Assembly: GCA_023431185.1 (NCBI GenBank)
Contig: JAEYXS010000046.1
Span: 1-64,000 of the forward strand
Source of the DNA: Verrucomicrobiota bacterium
GTDB lineage: Bacteria > Verrucomicrobiota > Verrucomicrobiia > Limisphaerales > JAEYXS01
Reading direction: 5' to 3'
Length of the DNA: 64,000 bases
Shown piece by piece: positions 31,825 through 41,270 of this stretch. Under the pieces are notes generated by a model. It was not told the DNA's origin. It did not search any database and saw only the letters and a list, made by a program, of their open reading frames with translations. Every line of letters begins with the position of its first letter. Position 1 is the first letter of the stretch. Position numbers and translations under genes: made by a program.

Positions 31825-32166
31825 TCACCCCCACGCGACGGTTCCTTGTTTATCCCCCTTGCTCCGTAGCGGGCCGAAATAGATACCTAACAACACCAGC
31901 AAGAACAATACCCCCACACCTGCCGTAGCGTCCGTTGTCAGATTGATGCGGCCAGCCCGACGGGAGAAAAGTCCGTGCCAGCCCAGCTTTCGGCGTGGTG
32001 TCTCCCGGGTGATGTGATCGCAAGCAACCCGCCCCAAGGTTGTCACATAGATCACCACTCGTCCCAAGTAATAGCAGACTCCCTCCAAGAGAAACTCAAG
32101 GACCGGCTTAAGAATCAGTTCGCCCAGAAAACTGGCTGGCATATATCCCAATGTTCCCGAGGACAT
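31825..32166 (-). CDS. Hypothetical small membrane protein
   Basis: A 113-residue protein with a hydrophobic segment at about residues 8-35 and another at about 82-98, joined by a basic loop (RETPRRKLGWHGLFSRRAGR). The family was not recognised. A shorter form starting at the internal Met9 is also possible. It stands alone; a promoter was not identified. Protein-like hydrophobic periodicity and an orderly charge pattern make it a more credible gene than nearby frames, but support remains moderate. Confidence 0.55.
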   Translation of the reverse strand: MSSGTLGYMPASFLGELILKPVLEFLLEGVCYYLGRVVIYVTTLGRVACDHITRETPRRKLGWHGLFSRRAGRINLTTDATAGVGVLFLLVLLGIYFGPLRSKGDKQGTVAWG

Positions 32167-32270
32167 CGCAAAAGCAACCCCCTTTTCCCTGCTTGCCTCT
32201 GTTTTGTCGGGTTGCTATCCATCGTTGCTTGTTAAGGGCGGTCCGCAACCCCGTCCACGTACACACGTAA

Positions 32271-33020
32271 ATGAACGACATCGGTTCCTTGATCGATCAG
32301 GCCTGCGCCAAGCAGGACATGAACAAACTCCGCCAGGCTTATCTGGCGCAGGACGAATTTGTAGTGGTGGAAAACTTCCTCCCGCCCGAAGCCATCCAGC
32401 TCTGGGACCAGCAGTTGGAACCGCTCAAGCCGCTCATCCACCGGAACTACATCCCCAAGCACAAGAAGGGTGGCAGCGTCTCCTACGGCCAGGTGGCAGA
32501 AAAAGCCCCAGCCATGACCGCCATCTATCATCAGCCCAAGTTCATCGAATTTCTCCAGAAGCTGGTGGATGCCAAGATCAAGGAATGCCCGGATTCTGAC
32601 CCGCATCGTTGCGCGCTCTATTCTTACACGGAGGAAGGCGACCACATCGGCTGGCACTATGACACGTCCTATTACAAGGACCGTCGCTGGACCATTCTCG
32701 TCGGTTTCCAGGACACCTCCAGCTCCCGTCTGCTCTGCCATCTGCACACCCGGAACAAGGGTCATGAGGTCGAGAAGCTCGAACTGCAGGTGAAGCCCGG
32801 CACGCTCGTCATCTTCAACGGTGACAAGGTCTGGCACTCCGTCACGCCCATCAAGGCGAACGAGCACCGCTACATCATCTCGATGCAGTACGTGACCAAT
32901 GGCGACATGAATCCCTTCATGCGTTTCGTATCGAACATGAAGGACGCCATCGCGTACTTCGGCTTCAAAGGCGTGTTCGCCGGCAAGTCCGCTGGTTCAG
33001 GGAGCCCGGCTCGTAATTGA
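32271..33020 (+). CDS. 2-oxoglutarate/Fe(II)-dependent oxygenase
   Basis: A 249-residue protein with the double-stranded beta-helix oxygenase motifs. HIGWHYDTSYY gives the HxD iron pair (about residues 127-129), VWHSVTP gives the distal histidine (about 193) and the nearby EHRYIISMQY gives the arginine that binds 2-oxoglutarate. It probably hydroxylates a small molecule or lipid head group. The start codon of the next gene overlaps its stop (TTGA), so the oxygenase and the CDP-alcohol transferase are translationally coupled, and a role in tailoring that product is a reasonable inference. Confidence 0.87.
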   Translation: MNDIGSLIDQACAKQDMNKLRQAYLAQDEFVVVENFLPPEAIQLWDQQLEPLKPLIHRNYIPKHKKGGSVSYGQVAEKAPAMTAIYHQPKFIEFLQKLVDAKIKECPDSDPHRCALYSYTEEGDHIGWHYDTSYYKDRRWTILVGFQDTSSSRLLCHLHTRNKGHEVEKLELQVKPGTLVIFNGDKVWHSVTPIKANEHRYIISMQYVTNGDMNPFMRFVSNMKDAIAYFGFKGVFAGKSAGSGSPARN

Positions 33021-34126
33021 ATCCTTCCTCGCCCATCGTTTTGCCAGCCCTGCTGATTTGCGAAAAGCAAACAGCAGGGCTGAAACTTGCTGCCCTGACA
33101 CTGCTGGACCGCTTGGTCGTCGCCGTCCATCGGGCAGGTGCAGGACCGATCACGATCGTTTGTGATGGTGAAATGCCAGCGCTGAAACGCACGAAGGCTC
33201 TGGCCATTCCCGTGACGGTGGTAAAGGAGATGCCACCACTCTCCACGACAACACTGGTCGCTACAACTTCTCTGCACGTACAAACGGCAGATGTGAAACG
33301 GCTCATCCAGCAAGGGGGCCGCCTGCTGGCCAAGGACGGCACCCCGCTGCCCATCGGCTTGCTGCCCTCCCTGTCAGGCAACGTCGCCAGCTCCTTGGAT
33401 AAACTGGCCGGTCTGAAGGCAGAGGGCGTTGCCTATGCGGTCCATGATGCCACTTCCGCCCAAGTCGCCGAACGCGCGCTCTGGGCTTCACTCACCAGTT
33501 CCTCAGATGGCTTGGTGGACAAGTTCTTCAATCGTCCCTGTGGTCGTCCGCTCTCCAAGCTGCTCATCCATACGCCCATCACGCCGAATACCGTCTCGGT
33601 GATCTCCATCCTCACCGGGGTGATCGCCGCGCTATTCTTCGCGCAAGGCGACAGCCGCTCCATCATCATCGGCGCGATCCTTTTCCAGATCTCTGCCATC
33701 ATCGATTGCGTGGATGGCGATATCGCCCGCTCAGTCTTCAAGGAATCACCGCTCGGCAAGTGGCTCGATCTCGCGGGTGACCAGGTCGTGCACGTCTCTG
33801 TGTTTGCGTGTATCGCCATCGGTCTCATCCGCACCGAGCAGACTGCTTACGGCACTTGGCTCGGCTTGAGTGCGGTGTTGGGTGCCATTCTTTCCTTCAT
33901 CGTCATCGTGCGCGGCATGCGTTATCCGGCTGAGGATCGCAATCAGCTCCTGCAAAAGCTCATCGATTCCGCCACGAACCGTGATTTCTCCGTGCTCGTT
34001 TTCTTCCTCGCCTGCTTCCAGGCACTCGAATGGTTCCTGTGGATGTCCGCCATCGGCAGCCATGTGTTCTGGATGGTCGCCCTGGCCCTGCAACCTTCCT
34101 CGAAAAAGCTCCAGCCATCAGCCTGA
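33017..34126 (+). CDS. CDP-alcohol phosphatidyltransferase with a degenerate nucleotidyltransferase domain
   Basis: A 369-residue protein. Residues 1-160 have the length and strand order of a nucleotidyltransferase, but the GGxGxR nucleotide loop is missing. The C-terminal half is a six-helix membrane domain with the full CDP-alcohol phosphotransferase motif, D-G-x2-A-R-x8-G-x3-D-x3-D, at Asp233, Gly234, Ala237, Arg238, Gly247, Asp251 and Asp255. The layout is that of fused IPCT/DIPP synthases with a worn N-terminus. It would join a CDP-activated alcohol to a second alcohol or phospholipid. It starts at a TTG overlapping the upstream stop codon. Confidence 0.88.
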   Translation: MNPSSPIVLPALLICEKQTAGLKLAALTLLDRLVVAVHRAGAGPITIVCDGEMPALKRTKALAIPVTVVKEMPPLSTTTLVATTSLHVQTADVKRLIQQGGRLLAKDGTPLPIGLLPSLSGNVASSLDKLAGLKAEGVAYAVHDATSAQVAERALWASLTSSSDGLVDKFFNRPCGRPLSKLLIHTPITPNTVSVISILTGVIAALFFAQGDSRSIIIGAILFQISAIIDCVDGDIARSVFKESPLGKWLDLAGDQVVHVSVFACIAIGLIRTEQTAYGTWLGLSAVLGAILSFIVIVRGMRYPAEDRNQLLQKLIDSATNRDFSVLVFFLACFQALEWFLWMSAIGSHVFWMVALALQPSSKKLQPSA

Positions 34127-35139
34127 TGAAAGCGCTCTGGAAAACACTGGCGCTTATTCTAGGCCTCGCCTTGCTGGGTTGGTACTTGTCGCAGACCGAC
34201 CTGACCGCTGTCTGGGCTTCATTAAGAAGCCTTGGGTGGCTCGCGCCACTCGCTCTCGTTCCGTATTTCATCGTCTACATCTTCGATTGCCTCGGCTGGC
34301 GCTTCACCTTCACTAAGGATTTGGCCACGCCGTTCTGGACGCTCTTTCGCGTACGCTGGACCGGTGAAGCCATGAACAACATCGTCCCCTCTGCTTATGT
34401 AGGTGGCGAGGCCTTGAAGATTTATCTGCTCAAAAAACATGGCGTATCCGGCAATGCTGCGACCAGTAGCGCCGTGGTCTCCAAGACCGCACAAACCGTG
34501 GCGCAAGTGCTCTACATCGTCGTCGCTTCCGTCGCCTTCATGTATGTGGGCGGGGACAATCCCGGCCTGCGGGCTGGCATGATGGTGGTGCTCATCTGCG
34601 GCGTGCTCGTTGTCGCCGGACTGATCTGGATCCAACGCCGCGGCATCTTCAGCACCGTCCTGTCTGTCACCAATGCCCTGAAGCTGAAACTCGCCGTTAT
34701 TGAGAAGCATCGCGCCAAGATCCAGGAAGTGGACCAGACCATCACCGGCTTCTATCGCGACCACCGTCCGCGTTTCTACAGTTCCACCGCGTTCTATTTC
34801 ATCGGCTGGTTGGTGGACACGTTGGAGATCTATCTCGTCGCTCATCTGCTCGGCATGCCTATTACCTTGCCGCAAGCCATCGCGGTGGAAGCCTTCACCA
34901 GTGTGGCCAAGATGCTCGGCATGTGGGTGCCCGGCTCCATCGGCGTGCAGGAATCCGGCATCATCATGCTCGGCAAACTCGCTGGCCTGCCGGAAACCCT
35001 ATGCGTCGCCTACGCCCTACTCCGCCGCGCCCGCGAAGTCATCTTCGTCCTCATCGGCTGGCTGCTCTTCTACACCGAAGAGACAAGCCTGAAGGCGCTG
35101 AAAACCAACGGTGAGACCACGCAGCAACCGGACAATTAA
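34126..35139 (+). CDS. Flippase-like membrane protein (UPF0104/LPG-synthase transmembrane family)
   Basis: A 337-residue protein with eight or so membrane helices and no soluble catalytic domain. The order of conserved parts (NNIVPSAYVGGEALKIYLLKKHG early and VEAFTSVAKMLGMWVPGSIGVQESG late) matches the UPF0104 family, whose members are thought to move or handle lipids such as hopanoid or lysyl-phosphatidylglycerol precursors. The start ATG overlaps the last base of the preceding stop (TGATG), a coupled arrangement. It fits a role in moving the product of the CDP-alcohol transferase across the membrane. Confidence 0.88.
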   Translation: MKALWKTLALILGLALLGWYLSQTDLTAVWASLRSLGWLAPLALVPYFIVYIFDCLGWRFTFTKDLATPFWTLFRVRWTGEAMNNIVPSAYVGGEALKIYLLKKHGVSGNAATSSAVVSKTAQTVAQVLYIVVASVAFMYVGGDNPGLRAGMMVVLICGVLVVAGLIWIQRRGIFSTVLSVTNALKLKLAVIEKHRAKIQEVDQTITGFYRDHRPRFYSSTAFYFIGWLVDTLEIYLVAHLLGMPITLPQAIAVEAFTSVAKMLGMWVPGSIGVQESGIIMLGKLAGLPETLCVAYALLRRAREVIFVLIGWLLFYTEETSLKALKTNGETTQQPDN

Positions 35140-35189
35140 CATGTATTTCCAAAAGTTAACCCGGCTACCCCTGCAAACAACGCAGTCAA

Positions 35190-35236
35190 GTGTTCCCCCT
35201 CTCCCCAAGGGAGAGGGCCGGGGTGAGGGGGAAGGA
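35190..35236. repeat. GGGAGAGGG palindromic repeat
   Basis: Perfect inverted repeat CCCTCTCCC-caa-GGGAGAGGG (core 35197-35217), followed by CCGGGGTGAGGGGGAAGG. It is almost the same as the copy at 7136-7180, in the same orientation. It lies inside the head-group gene cluster between the flippase-like and cytidylyltransferase genes. Confidence 0.75.
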
Positions 35237-35277
35237 AGCAACAAACCGTCAGTCGTATTTCCATCTAAAGCATCATC

Positions 35278-36021
35278 ATGAATGCCATCCTTTACGTCGC
35301 CGGCCGTGCCGCCCGCCTCGGAGCCGCCACCGGTGGCCGCCACAAAGTCCTCCTCGAATTCGGCGGCAAGAGCCTGCTGGAACGCCATATCATGCACCTC
35401 GCACAACTCGGCATTCCCCAGCTCACCATCGTCACTGGCTACAACCGCGAGCAACTCCAGGCCGCTTTCCCGGCCCTGCAAAAGAAATACGGCGTCGAGA
35501 TCGTGGAATATTACAACGCCGCCTTCCTCGAAGGCAGCGCCCTCAGCATGCACGCCTCCCTGCCCGCGCTCGGAGCCGTGAAAGACCGCGTACTCATCAT
35601 GGATGGCGATGTGCTCTATGACATCCGCATGTTGCAAGCCCTCGTGAACTCGCCGGAACGCACCGCCTTGCTCGTGGACCGTAATTACTCCACGGCGGAT
35701 GATGATCCGGTCCTTGTGCCCATGCGCAAAGGCCGCCCGTTTGATTTCGTGAAGAAGTGGACTGGTGAAGCGGACACTATTGGCGAATCCATCGGCTTCT
35801 TTAAAATCGATGCCGCCGATCTGCCCGCCCTCATCCGCGAGACCAAAGGCCGCGAAACCGGCCCCGGTCGTGCGGATTCTTATGATGATGTGCTACGTGT
35901 CCTCGTGAAAGCAGGCCAGTTCGGTGCCGTCGATGTCACCGGTATCCCGTGGACCGAAGTCGATTTCCCGCAAGACCTGGAATACGCACGGGACACGATC
36001 TTGCCTAAACTGGTGGCGTAG
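35278..36021 (+). CDS. Phosphocholine cytidylyltransferase-like NTP transferase
   Basis: A 247-residue nucleotidyltransferase of the LicC/PntC/IPCT type. The phosphate-binding loop is AGRAARLGAATGGRHKVLL (residues about 8-25), the metal-binding aspartates are in MDGDVLYD (about residue 119) and VDFPQD (about 229), and YYNAAFLEGSALSMHA is the substrate lid typical of this branch. It probably makes a CDP-alcohol (choline, inositol or aminoethylphosphonate type) from CTP. It lies 138 bases after the flippase-like gene, with a palindromic repeat between, and supplies the missing activity of the degenerate domain of the phosphatidyltransferase at 33017. Confidence 0.88.
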   Translation: MNAILYVAGRAARLGAATGGRHKVLLEFGGKSLLERHIMHLAQLGIPQLTIVTGYNREQLQAAFPALQKKYGVEIVEYYNAAFLEGSALSMHASLPALGAVKDRVLIMDGDVLYDIRMLQALVNSPERTALLVDRNYSTADDDPVLVPMRKGRPFDFVKKWTGEADTIGESIGFFKIDAADLPALIRETKGRETGPGRADSYDDVLRVLVKAGQFGAVDVTGIPWTEVDFPQDLEYARDTILPKLVA

Positions 36022-36057
36022 CCGCCGAGATCAGGAGGCGGAACTGGCCATTAACCA

Positions 36058-36501
36058 TCACACCGCCACCTCATAATACTCCAGCGCCCACTCCTGCATA
36101 TACCGCACCTGCCTCGGCGTGATGCGATAGACCATGAGCGCCGGGTTATCGATCGATCCGAGATACTTCCGCATCAGCGGATTGCTGTCCCAGATCTCCA
36201 GCAATAACGCCCGGTCCGTAAGCACCTCAGCCACGCCCGTCAGTCGCACCTGATTGTGCCCCTCGTCCAGATAGCACAGCTCCACCTTAGGATTCGCCGC
36301 GATCTCCCCCGTTTTGTGATACATCTTGAGATTGGCGACATACACCGTGAAGCCATCCGTGCGCACCGGTGATACCGGACGCAACCGCGGTTGATCCCCG
36401 TCAATGGTCGCAAGATACGGAAAGCGATCTTCCTGCACCACCTTGGTGGCGCGTTCCAATACTTCTGCCGGGGTCAGTTTGGGAATGTTCGGTGGTGCCA
36501 T
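36058..36501 (-). CDS. Pyridoxamine 5'-phosphate oxidase-family protein
   Basis: A 147-residue flavin-fold protein of the PPOX class: PYLATIDGDQPRLRPVSP with the following FTVYVANLKMYHKTGEIAANPKVELCYLDEG is the FMN-binding split-barrel pattern. Members of this size are usually FMN or F420-dependent or haem-degrading relatives and not true PNP oxidase; the substrate cannot be named. It comes seven bases after the phosphoesterase gene on the same strand, so the two are probably one transcript. Confidence 0.88.
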   Translation of the reverse strand: MAPPNIPKLTPAEVLERATKVVQEDRFPYLATIDGDQPRLRPVSPVRTDGFTVYVANLKMYHKTGEIAANPKVELCYLDEGHNQVRLTGVAEVLTDRALLLEIWDSNPLMRKYLGSIDNPALMVYRITPRQVRYMQEWALEYYEVAV

Positions 36502-36508
36502 GGTAAAA

Positions 36509-37489
36509 TCACTTGGTCATAGGTTTGGACGGGTCCACGCGATTGGCCTCGATCAGCCACGGGCGCACCGTAAAAGGATCCGCCGCCTGCGGTTCCACGC
36601 TCACGCGGATGAGATGCAGATTACGCCCACCAAAAGTCTCCACCCGCGTGAAATTCTCGAATGTCCTTCCCGTTGGTGACAGCAACGGCTTGTCGATGCG
36701 GAAGTAATGCGAATCGGAGTGGAAGAGATACACCGGTTTGTCGAACTTCAACAGTTCCTCCTTCAACGCCGGTACGATCTGCTCAAACCCGGAGCCGCGC
36801 GGCTTTGTCTTGGTCAACTCATCCAGCGGATTCGCCTGCATGAACAGCACCAATGCGCGGTGATTTTGTTTCTTTGCCGTGGCAAACGCCTCGCGCAACC
36901 ACGCGATGCTCGCCTTGTCCCGCGCCTCGAACTCCTTCACCGCCGCCGCATTGTTCGTCATATGGTTATTGTTGCTGCCCACTACATGCAGCGTGGCGAG
37001 CAGGATTCCGCCCATCTCCCAGCGGTTGTGCTCAGGATAGCCTTGATACTCCGGTTGTCGCCGTTGGCTCACCAGCGGTATCGGTGTTTTCCCCAAGCTC
37101 TTTTCTGCTTTGAAGAACATCTCACGGATCTTTTTCAAGCTCGCCGCCGGATCATGGCTTCCTGACGCTTTGACGACGCAATCCGTCCATTCATTATCCC
37201 CCGGCACATACACAAGCGGACCATTGAAACTGTTGAAGTAACCCAGCACGCGGTCATACACCGGATCATCGCACGGGTCTTTGCCCCCTTTGGTGTCGCC
37301 GCAATGCACCGAGAATGCCGGGTTCAGTTTGTTCACCTCCTGGATGACATGCTGGAAGCGGAGATCATCCTCCGGCAGGTAATAAGGCATGCAGCCCATC
37401 ACGATGAATTCGAATGGCTTGGGCGCTTCCGCCCCTTCCGCCCGCCCGAGCAGACACACCAACACGAGAACCCGGAGGAAATATTTCAT
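36509..37489 (-). CDS. Secreted metallophosphoesterase
   Basis: A 326-residue exported calcineurin-like phosphoesterase. A signal peptide covers about residues 1-19 (cut after AEG). The metal motifs are VHCGDTKGG (about residue 64), PGDNEWTD (about 97) and LFHSDSHYF (about 266); an early GxxP-type site (VMGCMPYYLPEDD) takes the place of DxH. The substrate is unknown. It precedes the PPOX gene in a two-gene unit. It is divergent from the FG-GAP/UnbV gene at 37722. Confidence 0.85.
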   Translation of the reverse strand: MKYFLRVLVLVCLLGRAEGAEAPKPFEFIVMGCMPYYLPEDDLRFQHVIQEVNKLNPAFSVHCGDTKGGKDPCDDPVYDRVLGYFNSFNGPLVYVPGDNEWTDCVVKASGSHDPAASLKKIREMFFKAEKSLGKTPIPLVSQRRQPEYQGYPEHNRWEMGGILLATLHVVGSNNNHMTNNAAAVKEFEARDKASIAWLREAFATAKKQNHRALVLFMQANPLDELTKTKPRGSGFEQIVPALKEELLKFDKPVYLFHSDSHYFRIDKPLLSPTGRTFENFTRVETFGGRNLHLIRVSVEPQAADPFTVRPWLIEANRVDPSKPMTK

Positions 37490-37721
37490 AGTGCTTATGC
37501 CTCTGATGATAATCTGCTCTGGCCTAAGGGGTCGAAAGTTTTCTGATTCGCTGCCAGACCGTCAAAACCTCTCCAACCGACCTTCACCGGACAAAATTAA
37601 GAAATCGGCCACCGTGAACCAACCATTAATCTTTTTCATCAAAATCAAAATACAGGAATCACGATGAATAATTGCGCTCTTGAACACATCCTCGCGGGAC
37701 GATAATCTGCTTTTTAATCCC

Positions 37722-40049
37722 ATGACAAACAAACACGCCTTTCTGGCGGCCGCGGTAGCTGTCGTTTTGCTTATAGCGGCCCTGTTGTTGAACCGGCCCA
37801 CTGCTCCAACTTCCCCACCGGAAAAGGTCACTCCACCGGCCAGTGCATCGGAAGCCGACCAGCGCGCTGCCAAAATCATCGCCGAACGCAAGGCCACAGA
37901 TGAAAGTGTCTGGGCCAAGGAAGTCCAGGCCCAGGCCTACGAAGAGGTTTTCATCGACCTCTGGAACCAACTGCTGAACTCGGCCGATATGCTGGACACC
38001 ATCAGTGCGTTCCAATTCGGCAAGCTGTTGGCGGGCCAACCCGGCCCAGCCAAAGAGCTTCCTTACGGCATCAAGGTCAGCCCTTTGAACTCTACTGCTT
38101 CAGAAATGAACGGTGCGCAGTTCAAGGCTTTGGCCGCATCGCTTAAACAAAAAGGCATCCGGCTGGACATGACCGAGTGGCATCATGGTGCGTTTGACAC
38201 GTTTCCGGACGGCACCGCCGAGTCCAAAGTCTCCACCACACTCTACCTTGAGCAAGCGCAGGATCAACGCCGCTGGGTGGTGAAGGGCACTCTGAAGATC
38301 AAATGGCCGGTCAGGGAACCTGGCAAACCTTTTGCCCCCGCCTTCATCGACACCACCGATCTGACCTTGGCCGAACGTCAGGGACCAAAGGCTTACAGCG
38401 AGATACCAGCGGAAAATCTCGGACATCAAGGCGTCATCCCGGCTGGCGGCACTTTGCTGGTCTATGACCTGGATCGTGACGGCTTGGACGACATCCTGTT
38501 GCCCGCCCGCAACCAAATCTATTGGAACCAAGGCGGCTTCAAGTTCAAACGGGATGTGTTGCTGGCCGATCCCGGCCCGATCCCCTTGCGCCCGCTTGGT
38601 GCAGCCGTCGTGGCCGATGTCACGGGCGATGGCAATGCCGATCTGCTCCTCTCTACGAAGCACTGCGCCGTGGCACTCTACGAAGCGGATAAATCAGGCC
38701 GCTTCACCACCCAGGGAAAGAAGCTCTTTACCCATTCACAAGCCACCGATCCCTCCGTACTGACGGCGGGTGATGTGAATGGAGATGGCCGTCTGGACCT
38801 CTGGCTGACCCAGTACCGTCAGGCCTACCAGGGTGGCCAGATGCCGACTCCTTACTTCGATGCCAACGACGGCTACCCCAGCTATCTGCTCATCAATCAA
38901 GGGGGCGGCAACTTCATCGACGCCACCGAGGCCTCGGGTCTCGCACCCAAACGTTTCCGCCGCACCTACAGCACCTCCTTCGTGGACCTGGATGAGGATC
39001 AAGATCTGGACCTCATCGTGGTCAGCGACTATTCCGGCGTAGATGTTTATCGCAATAATGGCAAAGGCCAGTTCGAGGACATCACCAGCCAGGCCGTGGA
39101 TGAACGCGCCAATTTCGGCATGAGCCACGCCTTCGGCGATTTTAATCGTGATGGCAAGCTGGATTTCTTCGTCACTGGCATGAGCTCCACCACCGCCCGC
39201 CGCCTGGAACACATGAAACTGGGCCGCGTAGAATTCCCCGACTACCAGAAGATGCGCATGCCCATGGGCTACGGCAATCGTATGTATCTGCGGCAGGCGG
39301 ACGGCAACTATCGCCAACCAGCCTGGCGGGACCAAGTGGCCCGTTCCGGCTGGTCTTGGGGCTGCGCGGCCTTCGATTTCGCAAATGACGGTCTACTCGA
39401 TATCTACATCGCCAACGGCCACATCAGCGGCAAGACCACCAAGGACTATTGCACCCGCTTCTGGACGCAGGACATCTACACCGGCAGCCCGGTACCCGAT
39501 CTCGGCTTTGCCAAAGCGATGCAGGCGGAGTTGAACAATACGCGCGACTGGTCCTGGAACGGCTATGAGAAGAAAGCCCTGTTCCTCGGCACCGCCACGG
39601 ACAGCTACTACAACTCCTCCTACCTGCTCGGCATCGCCTTTGAGTACGATGGCCGGCATGTCATCTCGGCCGATCTGGATAATGATGGTCGGCGGGATTT
39701 CCTCATCGTCGAGCAGCAGAACTCAGCCAAGCCGAACGAGACTCAGCTACTGCACGTGCTGAAAAACACATTCACCACGGACAACAACTGGATCGGCTTC
39801 CGCTTCACCGAGGAACCTGGCTTCTCTCCGGTCGGTGCCCGCGTGGTCATCAAGACCGCCAGCTATGAGAGTGCGTCCTGCCTGATCAATGGTGACTCCT
39901 TTGATTCACAGCATCCGCTGGTCATCCATTACGGCCTGGGCAAGGCGGACAAGGTGGCGGAAGCCACGGTCTATTGGCCGAATGGCAAAACCAGCAAGCT
40001 GCTGGCCCCGGCAGCAAACCGGTATCACTCGCTTTCGGCTCCCAAATGA
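37722..40049 (+). CDS. FG-GAP repeat protein with C-terminal ASPIC/UnbV domain
   Basis: A 775-residue exported protein. A membrane segment lies at about residues 7-24. Six or seven FG-GAP/VCBS units follow (about residues 225-640), each with a calcium-loop signature such as DLDRDGLDD, DVTGDGNAD, DVNGDGRLD, DLDEDQDLD, DFNRDGKLD, DFANDGLLD and DLDNDGRRD. The C-terminus (about 690-770) is an ASPIC/UnbV domain (GFSPVGARVVIKT, QHPLVIHYGLG). Such proteins are large secreted binding proteins in PVC bacteria; their ligands are unknown. The ATG at 37722 gives the membrane segment. Confidence 0.92.
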   Translation: MTNKHAFLAAAVAVVLLIAALLLNRPTAPTSPPEKVTPPASASEADQRAAKIIAERKATDESVWAKEVQAQAYEEVFIDLWNQLLNSADMLDTISAFQFGKLLAGQPGPAKELPYGIKVSPLNSTASEMNGAQFKALAASLKQKGIRLDMTEWHHGAFDTFPDGTAESKVSTTLYLEQAQDQRRWVVKGTLKIKWPVREPGKPFAPAFIDTTDLTLAERQGPKAYSEIPAENLGHQGVIPAGGTLLVYDLDRDGLDDILLPARNQIYWNQGGFKFKRDVLLADPGPIPLRPLGAAVVADVTGDGNADLLLSTKHCAVALYEADKSGRFTTQGKKLFTHSQATDPSVLTAGDVNGDGRLDLWLTQYRQAYQGGQMPTPYFDANDGYPSYLLINQGGGNFIDATEASGLAPKRFRRTYSTSFVDLDEDQDLDLIVVSDYSGVDVYRNNGKGQFEDITSQAVDERANFGMSHAFGDFNRDGKLDFFVTGMSSTTARRLEHMKLGRVEFPDYQKMRMPMGYGNRMYLRQADGNYRQPAWRDQVARSGWSWGCAAFDFANDGLLDIYIANGHISGKTTKDYCTRFWTQDIYTGSPVPDLGFAKAMQAELNNTRDWSWNGYEKKALFLGTATDSYYNSSYLLGIAFEYDGRHVISADLDNDGRRDFLIVEQQNSAKPNETQLLHVLKNTFTTDNNWIGFRFTEEPGFSPVGARVVIKTASYESASCLINGDSFDSQHPLVIHYGLGKADKVAEATVYWPNGKTSKLLAPAANRYHSLSAPK

Positions 40050-40152
40050 TTTGTGACCGTCAGGTCATAAACCATTTGAAGCGCACCTCGGCCAAAGCAA
40101 TACTCCCGGCCATTCGCTTCCGCAATCCGGGGCGATAGAGCATCGGGATACT

Positions 40153-41232
40153 GTGCAACTGGCTCATTTAAGACTGCGCGATTTTCGCAACTACGCCCGG
40201 CTGGATGTCGATTTCAGCCCGGGCTTCCACCTGCTTTTAGGCGGCAATGCGCAGGGGAAGACCAGTGTCCTTGAGGCCATCTATCTGCTCTCCACCCTGC
40301 GTTCTTTCCGTGGTGTCGGGGGTGCGCAGATGGTGCGACATGGGCAGACCGGCTGGTTCGTGGGTGGGAAGGTCGTCAGTCAGGCCGAGCATGAGCTGAA
40401 GATGTATTGGTCGCTGAAGGAGAAGAAGCTCAGCCTCGATGGGCAGGCCGTGAAGAAGCTCGCCGATTATTACGGCACCGTGAGCACCGTGGTGTTTTGC
40501 ACCGAGGACCTGCAACTGGTGAAAGGCACCGCGCGCATCCGCCGTCGCTTCCTCGATCTCCTCCTCGCGCAGACCCAGCCGACCTACCTGACCATGCTCC
40601 AGCGCTACACAAAGGCGTTGCGCTCACGGAATGCCCTCTTGAAATCGCACAAGGTGGATGAGGCCGCCTTGGAAAGCTTCTCCACCGAACTCGTCGCCTT
40701 GGGCAACTGGCTCATGGCCCAACGTAAGGAACTGGCCCCGCGCCTCTCCGCCCTGGCCCGCCTCGCCTATCGCCGTATCTCGAACGATGCGGAGGAATTG
40801 AAGCTCGAATACCATTCGAGCGTTAAGAAAGATTTCGCCATCGAACTCGCCGCCTCACGCGGACGCGAAAAAACGTATCGCACCACGATGGTCGGCCCGC
40901 ATCGTGATGAACTGAATCTCACACTCAACGACAAATCCGCCGCGCAGTTCGGCAGCGAAGGCCAGAAGCGGTCCCTCGCTATCGCCTTGAAGATGGCGCA
41001 GGCCGAATACCTCACCGGCATCCACGGCACTCCGCCCATCTTGCTCATCGATGACGTGATGGGTGAACTGGACGTCACTCGCCGCAGCGGGTTCCTCCCC
41101 CTGTTGGAACGTACCAATCACGCCCGCGGCCAGGTGTTCATGACTTGCACCGAGGAGAACTGGCCGCAAGAACTCGGTCGCGATATCCAGCGTTGGCTCG
41201 TAAAGGCGGGGACATTGAAGAAGATGAGTTGA
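40153..41232 (+). CDS. recF: DNA replication and repair protein RecF
   Basis: A 359-residue SMC-like ATPase. GTG start at 40153. The N-terminal LRDFRNYARL is the RecF signature, GGNAQGKTS (about residues 30-37) is the Walker A loop, FGSEGQKRSLAIALKMAQ is the ABC signature, and PPILLIDDVMGELD is Walker B. It loads RecA at single-strand gaps together with RecO and RecR. In many bacteria recF lies near dnaA, dnaN and gyrB; here it stands apart from them, between the FG-GAP protein and an esterase. Confidence 0.96.
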   Translation: MQLAHLRLRDFRNYARLDVDFSPGFHLLLGGNAQGKTSVLEAIYLLSTLRSFRGVGGAQMVRHGQTGWFVGGKVVSQAEHELKMYWSLKEKKLSLDGQAVKKLADYYGTVSTVVFCTEDLQLVKGTARIRRRFLDLLLAQTQPTYLTMLQRYTKALRSRNALLKSHKVDEAALESFSTELVALGNWLMAQRKELAPRLSALARLAYRRISNDAEELKLEYHSSVKKDFAIELAASRGREKTYRTTMVGPHRDELNLTLNDKSAAQFGSEGQKRSLAIALKMAQAEYLTGIHGTPPILLIDDVMGELDVTRRSGFLPLLERTNHARGQVFMTCTEENWPQELGRDIQRWLVKAGTLKKMS

Positions 41233-41270
41233 CCGACCGTATTCCGGGCGCAAGCATCTGCAAGTCAGCC

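Noticed and set aside
40050..40152. Replication origin next to recF
   Set aside because: No DnaA boxes were seen, and dnaA, dnaN and gyrB are absent; recF alone is not evidence of an origin.
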